Assembly: GCA_029204225.1 (NCBI GenBank)
Contig: CM055094.1
Location: 7,752,145 to 7,816,144 of the forward strand
DNA: 64,000 bases
From: Diphasiastrum complanatum
Taxonomy: Eukaryota > Streptophyta > Lycopodiopsida > Lycopodiales > Lycopodiaceae
Direction: 5' to 3'
Numbering within the stretch: the stretch's first letter is position 1; the number at the start of each line of letters is the position of its first letter. This document shows positions 10,805 to 20,852 of the stretch, one piece after another. The notes below the pieces were generated by a model, which was given only the letters and a program-made list of their open reading frames with translations, was not told where the DNA came from and did no database searches. The position numbers and the translations under genes were made by a program.

Positions 10805-12418
10805 CATAGATCCAGCAGTACCGGGATCCGTGGATCCATTCTAGTACCGCGGATCAAGATCTGCGGTACCAGAATATATAATTTTTTTTTAATATTTTTT
10901 TTAATTTAAAAAAAAAAATCAAGTGGGCAATATGGGTATCAGCTTGAAGCTGTTGACGAGAGCAGTGCATTTATAGAGGTTGCCGGTTCTGACGAGAGCG
11001 AACAGCCAAAGGACCAAGGGGATGCAAAACACCAAAAAGTGTGTTTTCGCTCAGGGAGTCAAACCCCAAATCATGAAGAGGTCGTACCGTCGGGGCGGGG
11101 GCCGTTGGGAGGCTCTGCCCCCCAAACCCCCTGCCGGGGGCCTACCGCCCCCCGGACCCCCTGTTTCTCGGGGGGCTAACGCCCCCCGAACCCCCCAAGA
11201 CTTGCTGCTATATAGAAACTGTAATCTAGCCATCTCATAACCATCATGGTCTCACAGTAGACCCTATACTAACAACCGTGCTCATTAGTGGCTTCTCCTC
11301 ATAACGGGGGCCTTACAGATCTGAGCTCACGGTTAACTAGTGACTACTAAACTGAGAGGTGCATTATTTAGTTGTCTAACACAATTTGTAGCTGAAAGCA
11401 CCGGCAACCTGCATAAATGCACTGCTCTCGTCAAGAGCTTCAAGCTGATACCCATATTGCTCACTAAAAAAAAAAAAAAATTAAAAAATTAAAAATGGTG
11501 CCGCCCTGGTACCGCGGATTTTTGGGCGGCACCATAATGGCGGTACCACGTGCCACTATGATATAGACTCTCACAAGAAGAGAACTCTCGCCCAACTTGC
11601 TCCTGTTATCATTGCAGTCCATGGAAACATAGGAATTTGGGGCATATAGGAACTTCTCAATTCCCCATTCACATACAATACGGTAGAATTTTGTAGCTGG
11701 AATGGTATATATCATAGTGGCACGTGGTACCGCCATTATGGTGCTGCCCAAAAATCCTCGGTACCAAGGCGGCACCATTTTTTTATTTTGTTTTAAAAAA
11801 AAATTAGTGGGCAATATGGGTATCATCTTGAAGCTCTTGACGAGAGCAGTGCATTTATGCAAGTTGCCGGTGCTTTCAGCTACAAATTGTGTTAGACAAC
11901 TAAATAATGCACCTCTCAGTTTAGTAGTCACTAGTTAACCGTGAGCTCAGATCTGTAAGGCCCCCGTTATGAGGAAAAGCCATTACTGAGCACGGTTGTT
12001 AGTATAGGGTCTACTATGAGACCATGATGGTTATGAGATGGCTAGATTACAGTTTCTATATAGCAGCAAGTCTTGGGGGTTTCCGGGGGCGGTAGCCCCC
12101 CGGCGGGGGGTTTGGGGGGCAGCCCCTTGACGGTACGACCTCTTCATGATTTGGCCTTTCGACTCCCTGAGCGAAAACACACTTTTTGGTGTTTTGCATC
12201 CCCTTGGTCCTTTGGCTATTCGCTCTCGTCAGAACCGGCAACCTGCATAAATGCACTGCTCTCGTCAACAGCTTCAAGCTGATACCCATATTGCCCACTT
12301 GATTTTATTATATTTTTTTTAAATATTAAAAAAAATATATATTATATATTATGGTACCTCTGATCAGTATGGATCCGCAGTACCGGGATCTGCGGATCCT
12401 GGTACCGCTGGATCTATG
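10805..12418. repeat. Nested 1.6-kb palindromic (foldback/MITE-like) element
   Basis: Three layers of inverted repeats share one centre near 11,640. The outer arms, 10,805-10,885 and 12,345-12,418, start CATAGATCCAGC. The middle units, 10,920-11,466 and 11,812-12,300, are inverted copies of each other, and each itself ends in inverted repeats beginning AGTGGGCAATATGGGTATCA. The inner arms, about 11,490-11,570 and 11,704-11,790, contain ATGGTGCCGCC and GGCGGTACCACGTGCC. About 130 nt of unique sequence forms the centre. Poly-A/T runs separate the layers. There is no transposase, so it would be non-autonomous. Confidence 0.75.
11087..11205. repeat. GC-rich module with alternating C-run and G-run blocks
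   Basis: Within the first middle unit, GGGG and CCCC runs alternate (for example GGGGGGCTAACGCCCCCC) and can form short hairpins or G-quadruplexes. A shorter inverted counterpart is at 12,071-12,125. Confidence 0.6.
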
Positions 12419-12429
12419 ATATATATATA

Positions 12430-12644
12430 AAATATCAGACATGAGGGTCCGGGCCGAACGCGGGCATTCTGCGCCGGCGTCCGGCATCCGGACCCGGACG
12501 CGTCCGACCCCCCGGACGCGAGGTCGGACGCGTCCATTTTTTTTTTTAATTTTTTTTTCTTTGGATGCTGGACGCATCCAGCGAACCCGGACGCTTATTT
12601 AAAAAAAAACTGGTCGCGGGGGAAGAGAGGGAGATTAGAATTTT

Positions 12645-12708
<64 letters not shown>

Positions 12709-12790
12709 AAAGAAGAAGCCAATGAGAGACTGTGGGAGCCTGCGAGAGCCAGTCGGTCGAGATGCCAGGGCGCACACCGCCTGACGTGAG
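12430..12790 (+). mobile_element. Solo hAT-type end module with GGACGCGTCC motifs
   Basis: Starts CAGACATGAGGGTCCGGGCC and repeats GGACGCG/CGCGTCC pairs, followed by poly-T, a second GGACGC block and a GA tract (12,647-12,704). The same layout stands just upstream of the hAT-A coding region (15,245-15,545) and just upstream of the hAT-B start (20,260-20,450, inverted). It is therefore probably a solo end left by deletion or a non-autonomous relative. Confidence 0.5.
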
Positions 12791-12873
12791 CGTTTGCCCT
12801 GCATCCATTCGCAATGCAATGTAATGTATGTGTTTAGGGTATGTAATATCTATAATGAGCTGAAAATCTGGGG

Positions 12874-12876
<3 letters not shown>

Positions 12877-12952
<76 letters not shown>
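12877..12952. repeat. (GA)n microsatellite at the LINE 3' end
   Basis: About 76 nt of pure GA on the plus strand, read as (TC)n directly after the 3' end of the minus-strand LINE. Confidence 0.85.
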
Positions 12953-12956
<4 letters not shown>

Positions 12957-14360
12957 TTATTAATGTCCATGGGATACCCTAAGGTACATAGGACTGAAAA
13001 AAAGGTACATGTCAAGTATGCCTGGTGGGAGCGTGAAAGCTCTACCACCTAAAAGAAACAAGATTACAGTAAAACAGGAAATAGTGCTAGGCAGAAGGAG
13101 AGTCAATCCTCATAGATGTCTCTCTGCCTGTGAAAAAATGATGTAAAGTATGTTGTGGCACTGTCTCTGAGCGAACTGCGTCTCTCTGTTGCCGAGTGGA
13201 TGTCTATGTTGCCGTGAAGCTATAGGCTGTGGCCTGCGGGTTGGCTGTCTCTGGTCGTCGACACTGTCTCTGTCGTCGATGTATGGTGGCATCTGGAACT
13301 CTCTCCATCAGAATCACTACTCTCCTGCCTCCATCTCCGGCGGGATAGACACTCCTGTATGCTCAGCTGTATCAAGGGGGAGGTGTCAGCACCAAGTCTC
13401 GCCATACGCGGGTCTATCATCTCCTGGATCATCAACGCAACACATCTGGGGTCCTCATACGATATCAAGGTAGAGAGTGCGAATGGATGATCTCGAAACA
13501 AGCAGTAGTATCTCCCTCGAATCTCATAGTAGGCTGGGCATTTGAAGAGAAAATGAAACTCATTCTCTATATCATGTAGATCACACATACTACAAATCCG
13601 CGCATCTCTCAGGATGTCACTGTATCTGCCAGTCTCAACGGCTAACTGGTGAGAGGAAACCCGGAACTGATCCATCTTTATCCGCAATCTGTGTGAGATA
13701 CTGTCCACTAGGTATCTGGGTACAATGGGATACCCCGCAGGATCCCGGGATAGAAAATGTGCCCGATAAAACTCCGTCTTCACCCCAAACGAATCCCGCC
13801 ACGTGCTCTGAAGATATGCCCTGTACAGGTATCCTCTAATATACTGATGAGTACCAGCTGGTAGATCCGTAATGTGAATACTCAATGTGGAGAGGAGACG
13901 ACAGGCCTGGGAATACCACGAAAAGGAGTGTCCCTCAGAGTGTAGGTGTTGGGAGGACGACAAAGCTGCTGCAGCATAGTGTGTGCCTCTACCCTGGAGA
14001 TCCTCCATGCGCTGTATGAATGTGACAATATGGAACAATGCCTCTATTTGAATAGGGGGGACAACAAACTCCGCCAATATAATATGATGTGGTATAGAGG
14101 GCTTAGCCCGTATCATCCGAGAGAGCATATGAATCTGAAGTCGTGAGATGCGCGCCCACTCGGTAGCCGTCAAGCCAATACTCCATGTCTCTGATGCGTA
14201 TAGAGCTGAGGGAACTACCATAGTGTCAAAGAGTAGGCACTTACTAGTCGCATCTCTAACGTGTGAGCTGAAACAGAGTCTCTCCAAATCTACCAACCAT
14301 GCATAACCCTTCCGTAGCCGGGAAAATGCCGCAAGTCGCATGCTGAAAGTGGGCGGTTTC
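12953..14360 (-). mobile_element. 5'-truncated LINE (non-LTR retrotransposon)
   Basis: A single open frame of about 373 codons (14,341-13,220) corresponds to the C-terminal end of a LINE ORF2. It has the RT thumb (LFDTMVVPSALYASETWS), a linker, and a C-terminal cysteine-histidine motif CSMCDLHDIENEFHFLFKC (C-x2-C...H-x4-C), as in zf-RVT tails. The 5' end stops abruptly near 14,360, as expected from incomplete target-primed reverse transcription. The 3' UTR runs to about 12,955, carries ATTAATAAAG, and ends in a (TC)n tract. The open frame has no internal stops, suggesting a fairly young insertion. I cannot assign the clade. Confidence 0.75.
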
Positions 14361-15240
14361 TCATCACATAAGACATAGTAGTGTGTAGGTTTAGGGTTTA
14401 GGCTTTAGGGATGAAGTTGTAGCATGAGTAATTAGAATTGTCATGAGTTCATCCCAAAACCCGAAACCGATCTCATCATATAAGACATAGTACTGTGTAG
14501 GTCTTGTGGTTCCCTCTGGTGAATGACACAGTTTTGCTTATTAATTAGTAAGCATTCATTTCTCCTACTGGCTCCTACTTGGAGATGGATCTGAACACAA
14601 GCAAATATCTGCCAAGACTATGCAGTAGGGAAAATCGAAGGGCATTAGAACAAAGCGTCGAGTCTTGTTGTCAGGTACTGTGTGTCTCAAAACAGTTTTG
14701 AAGAGCTCTTCAATCTTCTTAGGCTAGACAAGCTTGACTTTTTGAAAGTGATTCCTAGTTATGCGGCTAGTCTTAGTAGTGAAATTGACTTGATCGATAA
14801 AGTTTAGATACAAGCTCCTTTGCAGTGTAAACATTTGAGGACAATACAGATTGGATTCCTGAAAGTCAAGAACACTTCAATAAGCAAAGTAATCATATCA
14901 CGAATATGCCTGACACAGATGCTTGCTCTTCTGGCCAGAGAGAGAGAGAGAGATAGCAAGAGCACGAGAGAGAGTTTCTGGTCAAAATTACAAATTGTTT
15001 GCTCTTTCATGCCCGATTCTGTAGCATCTCAATTATGGGAGGCATAGGCAGTGGTTACATTTGTTGCAAAAAAAAATTGGTACCTTTTTTTTTAACAGGA
15101 GGGGCCAGGTACACTCTCTGATAATTAATTTCGGGGGGGGGGGGGGGGGTGGTAGGGGGAGGAAAATTAATTTTATTTGTTTTTGGGCATGTGGGAGCGA
15201 GCGGGGAGGTGCCTATATTTTTTTTGAAATTTTTTTTTTT
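14361..15240. other. Unassigned intronic sequence with a direct repeat
   Basis: A 32-nt segment beginning CTCATCACATAAGACATAGT at about 14,361 recurs, with few changes, at about 14,471. Between them is a short telomere-like stretch (GGTTTAGGGTTTAGG, about 14,390-14,410). The rest to 15,240 shows no coding similarity that I recognise. Confidence 0.45.
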
Positions 15241-15244
15241 TTTA

Positions 15245-15866
15245 AAAATGTCGGACGTGTCCACCCCCGGACGCGCCAGGGGTGCGGACCCTATATATAT
15301 ATCAGACATGAGTCCGGGCCAAAGTGGCCGCGTCCGCGTCCGACGCCTGGACCCAGAGGCGTCCGACCCCCGGACGCGAGGTCGAACGCGTCCTTTTTTT
15401 TTTAATTTTTTTTTTTTTTAAAAGCTAGACGCCTCCATGCCCCGGACGTGTTCTTGTTAAAAAAAAAAAAAAAAAAAAAACCCACGGGCCCTGCGGACAG
15501 TCCGCAGAACCCGAGAGCAGGCAGAGGGCGGAAGAGGGAGAGTGTGGGAGAGCATAGAGTGATAGAGAGAGAGAGAGATGGTGTTTGTGTGTGTGTGTGT
15601 GTGAGAAAATTGTGTGTGAAAATTGTGTGCGTGTGTGTGAAAATTGTGTTGATTTGTGTGCATTCAGTTGTGTGTGTGTGGTGATCTGTGTGTGAGAGAG
15701 AGAGAGGAAGAGATAGAGAGTGTGAGGAACGTAGAGAGAGAGGATTTGTGTGTGTGCACAATGTGTGTGTGTGTGAGTTTAGGATTTAGGTTCAAGGGTG
15801 CTTGGGTTTGGGGTTTAGGGTTTAGGGCGGGAGAGAGCTTGGATTTCTGTGCTTCTGTGTGTGTGC

Positions 15867-15913
<47 letters not shown>

Positions 15914-18847
15914 CGATGGTTGCTCGTCCCATTTGGGATGAGGTGGAGGTTATGCCCGATAAAAAGTGGCGTTGCCCTTTTTGTCGAAAGCAGTTCGCAG
16001 GGAACGCCTCTCGGGTTCAAGCACATCTGGGGAGGTTGCGAGTCCGACCCACGGGGGGACGCTACGGGATCAGCATTTGTATGGTCATCCCCGCTGCGGA
16101 GAGGGCTCGCATTATGGAGACATATTTTGAGACAGCTGCTGAGCCCAACGAGCCGTCCACAGATGTCGCGGACTCTATTTCTATTGGTGCACCCACTGCC
16201 ACCGACCCTGCCACTGGTACACCCAGCGCCACTGCCCCCACCGTCGCATCTGCACCCGCCACCGCCGCTGCATCCGCACCTGCCCCCGCCCCCGCCCCCA
16301 CCACCGCCTCCGCCTCCGCCAGTACTCCCCATGGATCCACATCCTCCACTGCTGCACCTACGCCTCTGCCATCACCGTCAGATCTGCACGGCCCGTCCAC
16401 ATCCTCTGCTTCCGCACCTGCACCTATGCCACCACCTCCACATCCGCATCGTCCATCCGCATCCTCCCAGCCATCCACATCCCGAGGCACCAGACAGATG
16501 TCCATGCCGGGATCTTTCAGAGAGGGGCAGCACAGAGAGGCCATTAGGACCATAGCACAGATGTTCTATGACCTGAACCTCCCCTTCATCATGGCATCAT
16601 CCCGCATCTTTCGAGAGGCTGTCTCGAAAGTTGCAGTCTGCGGGCCCGGCTACACACCACCCACAGTCGACGCACTACGAGGCCCTTTGCTCCAGGACCG
16701 GGTTGCATCAGTCAGAGAGAGACTGGCCGCTTGGGATAGATATGGCTGTTCCATCATGGCTGATGGGTGGACTGATCGTCGCAGACGTCCACTCATCAAC
16801 GTGACTGTTTCCAGTTGTTACAGTTCCATGTTCCTGCGCAACATCGACGCCTCCGAGACAGGGAGAGTGCATTCGGCCGAGTACATTTACGGCATCATTC
16901 GCGCGACGATAGAAGAGGTCGAGCCATAGCGCGTTGTCCATGTATAATATTCTTTCATTAGTTGCTTGCTCATTTGCTGCTTGATGTTGATACAATAGTT
17001 CTGCGTAGTTTTCGATTGATTGCAATGTGTTTCTCGAGCTGTGAACTGATCGTGTGAACGTATCGCAAAAGGTTGTGACGGACAATGCGTCCAACTGCCG
17101 CGGTATGGGGGAGCTTCTTATGGCAGACTACCCCTCCATTGTCTGGACTCCATGCGCCGCACACTCACTGGACCTCCTCCTGCATTCCATCAGGCGCCTG
17201 CCTTGGGTCAGTGACATTCTCACGAGGGCACTTGCGGTCGTGGACTTCGTCACACGCAAGCGCCGCATGACGGCACTTTTCCGCACATTCAGCAAGTAAC
17301 CTGCCACTGACTTTTTGGCTCGTTCAAGATGCTCCTTTTTTTTTTGCTCGTTTCATGTGTGCCTCTCATTCTTATTGTCAATGCAGGCTCGACTTGAAGA
17401 AGCCCGCTCGCACCCGCTTCGCCTACCAGTTCATCATGCTTGAGCAGCTACACAAGCTCAAGGGTGAATTGCGGCACATGGCCACTTCGGCAGAGTTCAC
17501 CGCCATGGACCTGTCCACGACCCCATAGGGCTTGGCCTCCACGAGATCCTCTTCACGGAGCCTTTCTGGGTGGATATGCAGCAGCTCATGGACGTCATGC
17601 GCCCCATCTACTCTGTTCTGAGACTCGTTGATCGCGAGGGGTGCACGATGGGCCTCATTTACGAGTTCCTGGACCGCATAGGCGAGTCTCTCCAGCGTTC
17701 TGAGCTGGACCCTGCCAGGTATAACTTTTTTCCGTCTCACTATCCTTACTTCCATTTCGCACTCTGTTTCGTCTTGCTGCCGCAACACAATGGTATGTAA
17801 CTGTTGCCTCCACGTGGTTTGGTCCACAAGTTGGAACCTATCAGGCGCTTGTGGCAGCGGCGATGGGATAAGTTTCACCGGCCCATTCACAGTGTGGCCC
17901 ACATACTGCATCCGTTGTTTCAGAGCGAGAGGCAGTACGACGATGCAGAGCTGCGTGCGGACTGGTTCGCATACATCCGCCTCCTCAGCAACGACACTGG
18001 GTTCCGCAGCTCGAGGTGTAGAGGCTCGGTTACAGATAAACTCTTGATCTATCGCACGCTGTTGTTCGTTCAATTTCCCTGCGCAGGCTCAAGTGTACTC
18101 AAGCATATCGTTGCTTAACTGCAGGCACTCTCTGGGGCTGTTCGGCGAGGACCTTGCACGTATTCGAGAGAACAAGCTCTTGCCTGTATCATGGTGGGAG
18201 AGCTACGGCGCCGGACAGCCAGACCTGAGGACGCTCGCGCTCCAAGTCCTTTCACAGGTACGTTGTCTTGTCTCATTCATCCAACCAGTTTTCGCATTTT
18301 CTCTACAAGGTCGGTACTCACTCAAGTTGTCACCAATTAATGCAGGACTGTTCTGCTTGCGTGTGCGAGCGGAACTGGTCAGTGTTCAGCCTTGTTCACA
18401 CGAACAGCTGGAACTGTCTGACGACGGAGCGGTGCAATGACCTGGTGTACTGCAACACCAACACCAGAGTGGTTCGACGCATCACGGAGACCATGAGGGC
18501 AGGAGGCGCACACGCCCTACTGCTGCAGGTATATTTCGTTGCTCTGTCGTTTTGCTTTCGTATTGGTTTGAGCAAAAAAAAAATAATGCCCTCACGGTCG
18601 CTTCGGCTATTCTCACGAATGATTGACTTGTGCAAGTCAATCTCGATGAGTGCCTGGTTGTAGCGGCAGATCACGAGCCAGAGGTTGATCCGGACGATGC
18701 TGTTCGGCATGCTCTGCGGGGTGATCCCGAGGATGATGCCGATGCCGATGCCGATGAGACCACCACCCTCCCTGCTGACGTTCCATTGCCCTCCTCTGAT
18801 GATCAGCCCACATATGATTCAGACGAGAGTTTGCGAGGGAGACAGAG
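15245..18847 (+). mobile_element. hAT-A: nearly complete hAT DNA transposon
   Basis: The 5' end module is at 15,245-15,440 (repeated GGACGCG/CGCGTCC, poly-T). A GA-rich leader and a multi-exon transposase follow to about 18,845, where the sequence meets the truncated hAT-B copy. The right-hand terminus was not found because of that junction. It lies inside DNAI4 intron 1, antisense to the gene. Confidence 0.7.
15916..18845 (+). pseudogene. hAT-A transposase, multi-exon
   Basis: Start MVARPIWDEVEV at 15,916, directly after (GA)n. Exon 1 (to 16,941) has a BED finger (CPFCRKQFAGNASRVQAHL), a Pro/Ala/Thr-rich linker, MFYDLNLPFIMASS and CSIMADGWTDRR. Exon 2 (17,072-17,295) has VVTDNASNCRGM and AAHSLDLLLHS. 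Exon 3 (17,387-17,718) has LDLKKPARTRFAYQF and IYEFLDRIGE. Later exons are about 17,815-18,014, 18,124-18,258, 18,345-18,528 and 18,630 on. They carry RRWDKFHRPIHSVAHILHPL, PVSWWESYG, the dimerisation segment CERNWSVFSLVHTNSWN and LVYCNTNTRV, and an acidic C-terminus. Two lesions: a TAG at 16,927 in EVEP-x-RVVH, and a 1-nt loss near 17,522. It is otherwise intact. Expected role: cut-and-paste transposition. Confidence 0.75.
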
Positions 18848-20450
18848 GGACACCCATCTGAACATAGTTGGTGGCATTGTCCGTCACCACCGTAACGACA
18901 TGCTGGGGGCCTATGGACAGGATGGAAGACCTAATGACGTCGTACATAAAATCTACAAATATGACTCTCCCCCCTCTACTGCAATCCACGGCTCTGAAAA
19001 ACTGTGTACCCATGCAGCTGGAGACCAAGATGTTGAGGATCGGCCTCCTCCTGACATCAGTCCAACCATCGGACATGATGTTGCATCCATATGTGGCCCA
19101 GTGGCGGCGTAGAGGCTCCATCTCTCTGGACAAGGACTCGACCCTATCTCTCAACATGTGTGTACGGACAATCTCTGAACCAGGGACTCTCCAGCTAGGG
19201 CTGACAGACTGTGCAAGGCGGAATGCCCTTCTGAAGGGCTCAGAATCGGTGATGGCAAAAGGTAGGTTCAGCTCGTAAATCAAACTGGCCACGGCCTGTG
19301 TGGCCTCTCTGTCCATGTGCGGCTGATGCGTGCCGCGAATGGTCTGCTGCACTAGGGCTCTACCTGGTGGGCGACGGGTGGTGGACCTCCAGCACGGTGC
19401 ACCAACCGTGACAGGAATGGACGATGACGCGACAGGCTGGGCACTAGTGGATGCATCGGCTGTAGACGTGGAATGGGGAGAGTGGGATGCACTGGCAGGG
19501 ATGGGTGCAGCAGCATAAGTGGGGTGCACTGGTGGAGGGGCAAGATCTGGCATGGGATACGAAAACTGCTGGCTAGGGAGATCATCCGGATGGGAAGGGA
19601 AAGAAGAAGGGATCTCATCCACATCCTCGAAGGCCTCGTCAGTAGCATCCTGGGCCTGCTCGGGTGGCGGAGAATCCATGAGAAAATCGTGAACTTGGGG
19701 CGTGCGAGCAACAGGACGTGGTGGTGAAACCGCAGTGGCAACTGGCGGACGTGATGGGACGGGATCCACCGGAATGTGTGCAGATGGGGGTGCATGTGGC
19801 GGAACTGTCTGAGGGGGATGAGGGGCAATGGGACGGGATGAGGATGGACTCTCTCTCCTCGTGCGTGCCAGCCAAGCAGTTAGCAACTCTGGGTCAGTCA
19901 CATAAGGAGCGGTGCAAAACCGGAGAACGCCCTCCGAAATGGTGTTCTCCCCCGCCACGAGCCGCGGCTTGTAGGTGTCCAGTAGTCGCTGCCTGTCAAG
20001 GACGGTCATGCTGCCACGAGGGGCAGCATTTAAGGTGGCACCATTTTTGGCGCGTGCACCGAGCAGGTGGCCTTTAAGGCGAGTGAGGGACTCAGCAAAT
20101 TCGACGAGGCAGTATCGGCAACGCACGATCTTCTGACCGGTCTTGTTGCTCTTGTCGGCAACCCGCCTGACAATGTCTACCTCGTCCCATAGACCGGAAA
20201 GGTCAAATTGCACCATTGCGATGGAGAAAACGAGGGAAAAAATGCAGATGAAGCTAAAGCTGGACACGGGCAATCGGCGTCCAGCGTCCGGACCCAGACG
20301 CGTCCAACCCCCGGACACAGGGTCGGAGGCATCCATTTTATTTTCTATTTTTTTTTTAGTTTTTTAAGCCTAAATACACTAAAAAAAAAATTCATTTAAA
20401 AAAAAAAAAAAAGCGAACGCGTCCGGACCCCCGGACGCACCCCTGGCGCA
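18848..20450 (-). mobile_element. hAT-B: 3'-truncated hAT transposon
   Basis: One open minus-strand frame from MVQFDLSGLWDEVD (20,217) encodes a BED finger (CRYCLVEFAESLTRLKGHL), a long Pro-rich linker, SLIYELNLPFAITDS, CNIMSDGWTDVRRRP and VVTVVTDNATNYVQMG. It then stops abruptly near 18,848 at the junction with hAT-A. The 5' end module (20,260-20,450) has GGACGCG motifs and poly-T. The second half of the transposase is missing here. Confidence 0.75.
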
Positions 20451-20599
20451 CCATAGTACTGCTTTTTGTTTTTTTTTATGGAAGTGCAGATTAAGTAGGA
20501 GTCAATGAACAACAAACTGACTCGCATTTGGTTTTGGCTTGTAAACTGACGGGCATCTTCAGTTGGAGTTGGCAATAAACTGACGCGCATCTGAATTTT

Positions 20600-20852
20600 T
20601 TCAAAAATGGCAGACATTGTCCTCATGCGTCCACTTACATTGTGCTCTGCATGGCTGACAGCGAGGGGTCCACACTTGGACTGGTGTACGAGCTCATGGA
20701 TCGGATTGGACAGTTCCTGCAACTGTCCATCTTGCAGCCGGAGAGGTAAGCAGTACAGTAAAGTATACTTTCTTCAACCCCCAGTATTCATGTGTAGGAT
20801 GACCGAGCTCAGGGGTATCTGGGAGATGCGGTGGAACTCCTTTCAAATGCAT
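20600..20852 (+). mobile_element. hAT-B fragment, plus strand
   Basis: The plus strand reads EGSTLGLVYELMDRIGQFLQL, a GT donor, then an AG acceptor and MTELRGIWEMRWNSF, matching the inverted copy at about 21,190-21,440. At about 20,853 it joins a minus-strand copy head to head. Confidence 0.65.

Noticed and set aside
12565-13048. Open frames across the two GA tracts
   Set aside because: Stop-free only because of the repeat. They overlap a LINE 3' UTR and a hAT end module.
15664-16332. 222-codon glycine-rich minus-strand frame
   Set aside because: Antisense of the same repetitive linker.
15656-16555. 299-codon proline-rich plus-strand frame
   Set aside because: Out-of-frame shadow of the hAT-A Pro/Ala/Thr linker. 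The 15,916 frame carries the BED finger and catalytic motifs.
18630-19112. 160-codon plus-strand frame
   Set aside because: The first part is the true hAT-A last exon. The remainder is antisense of hAT-B after the junction.
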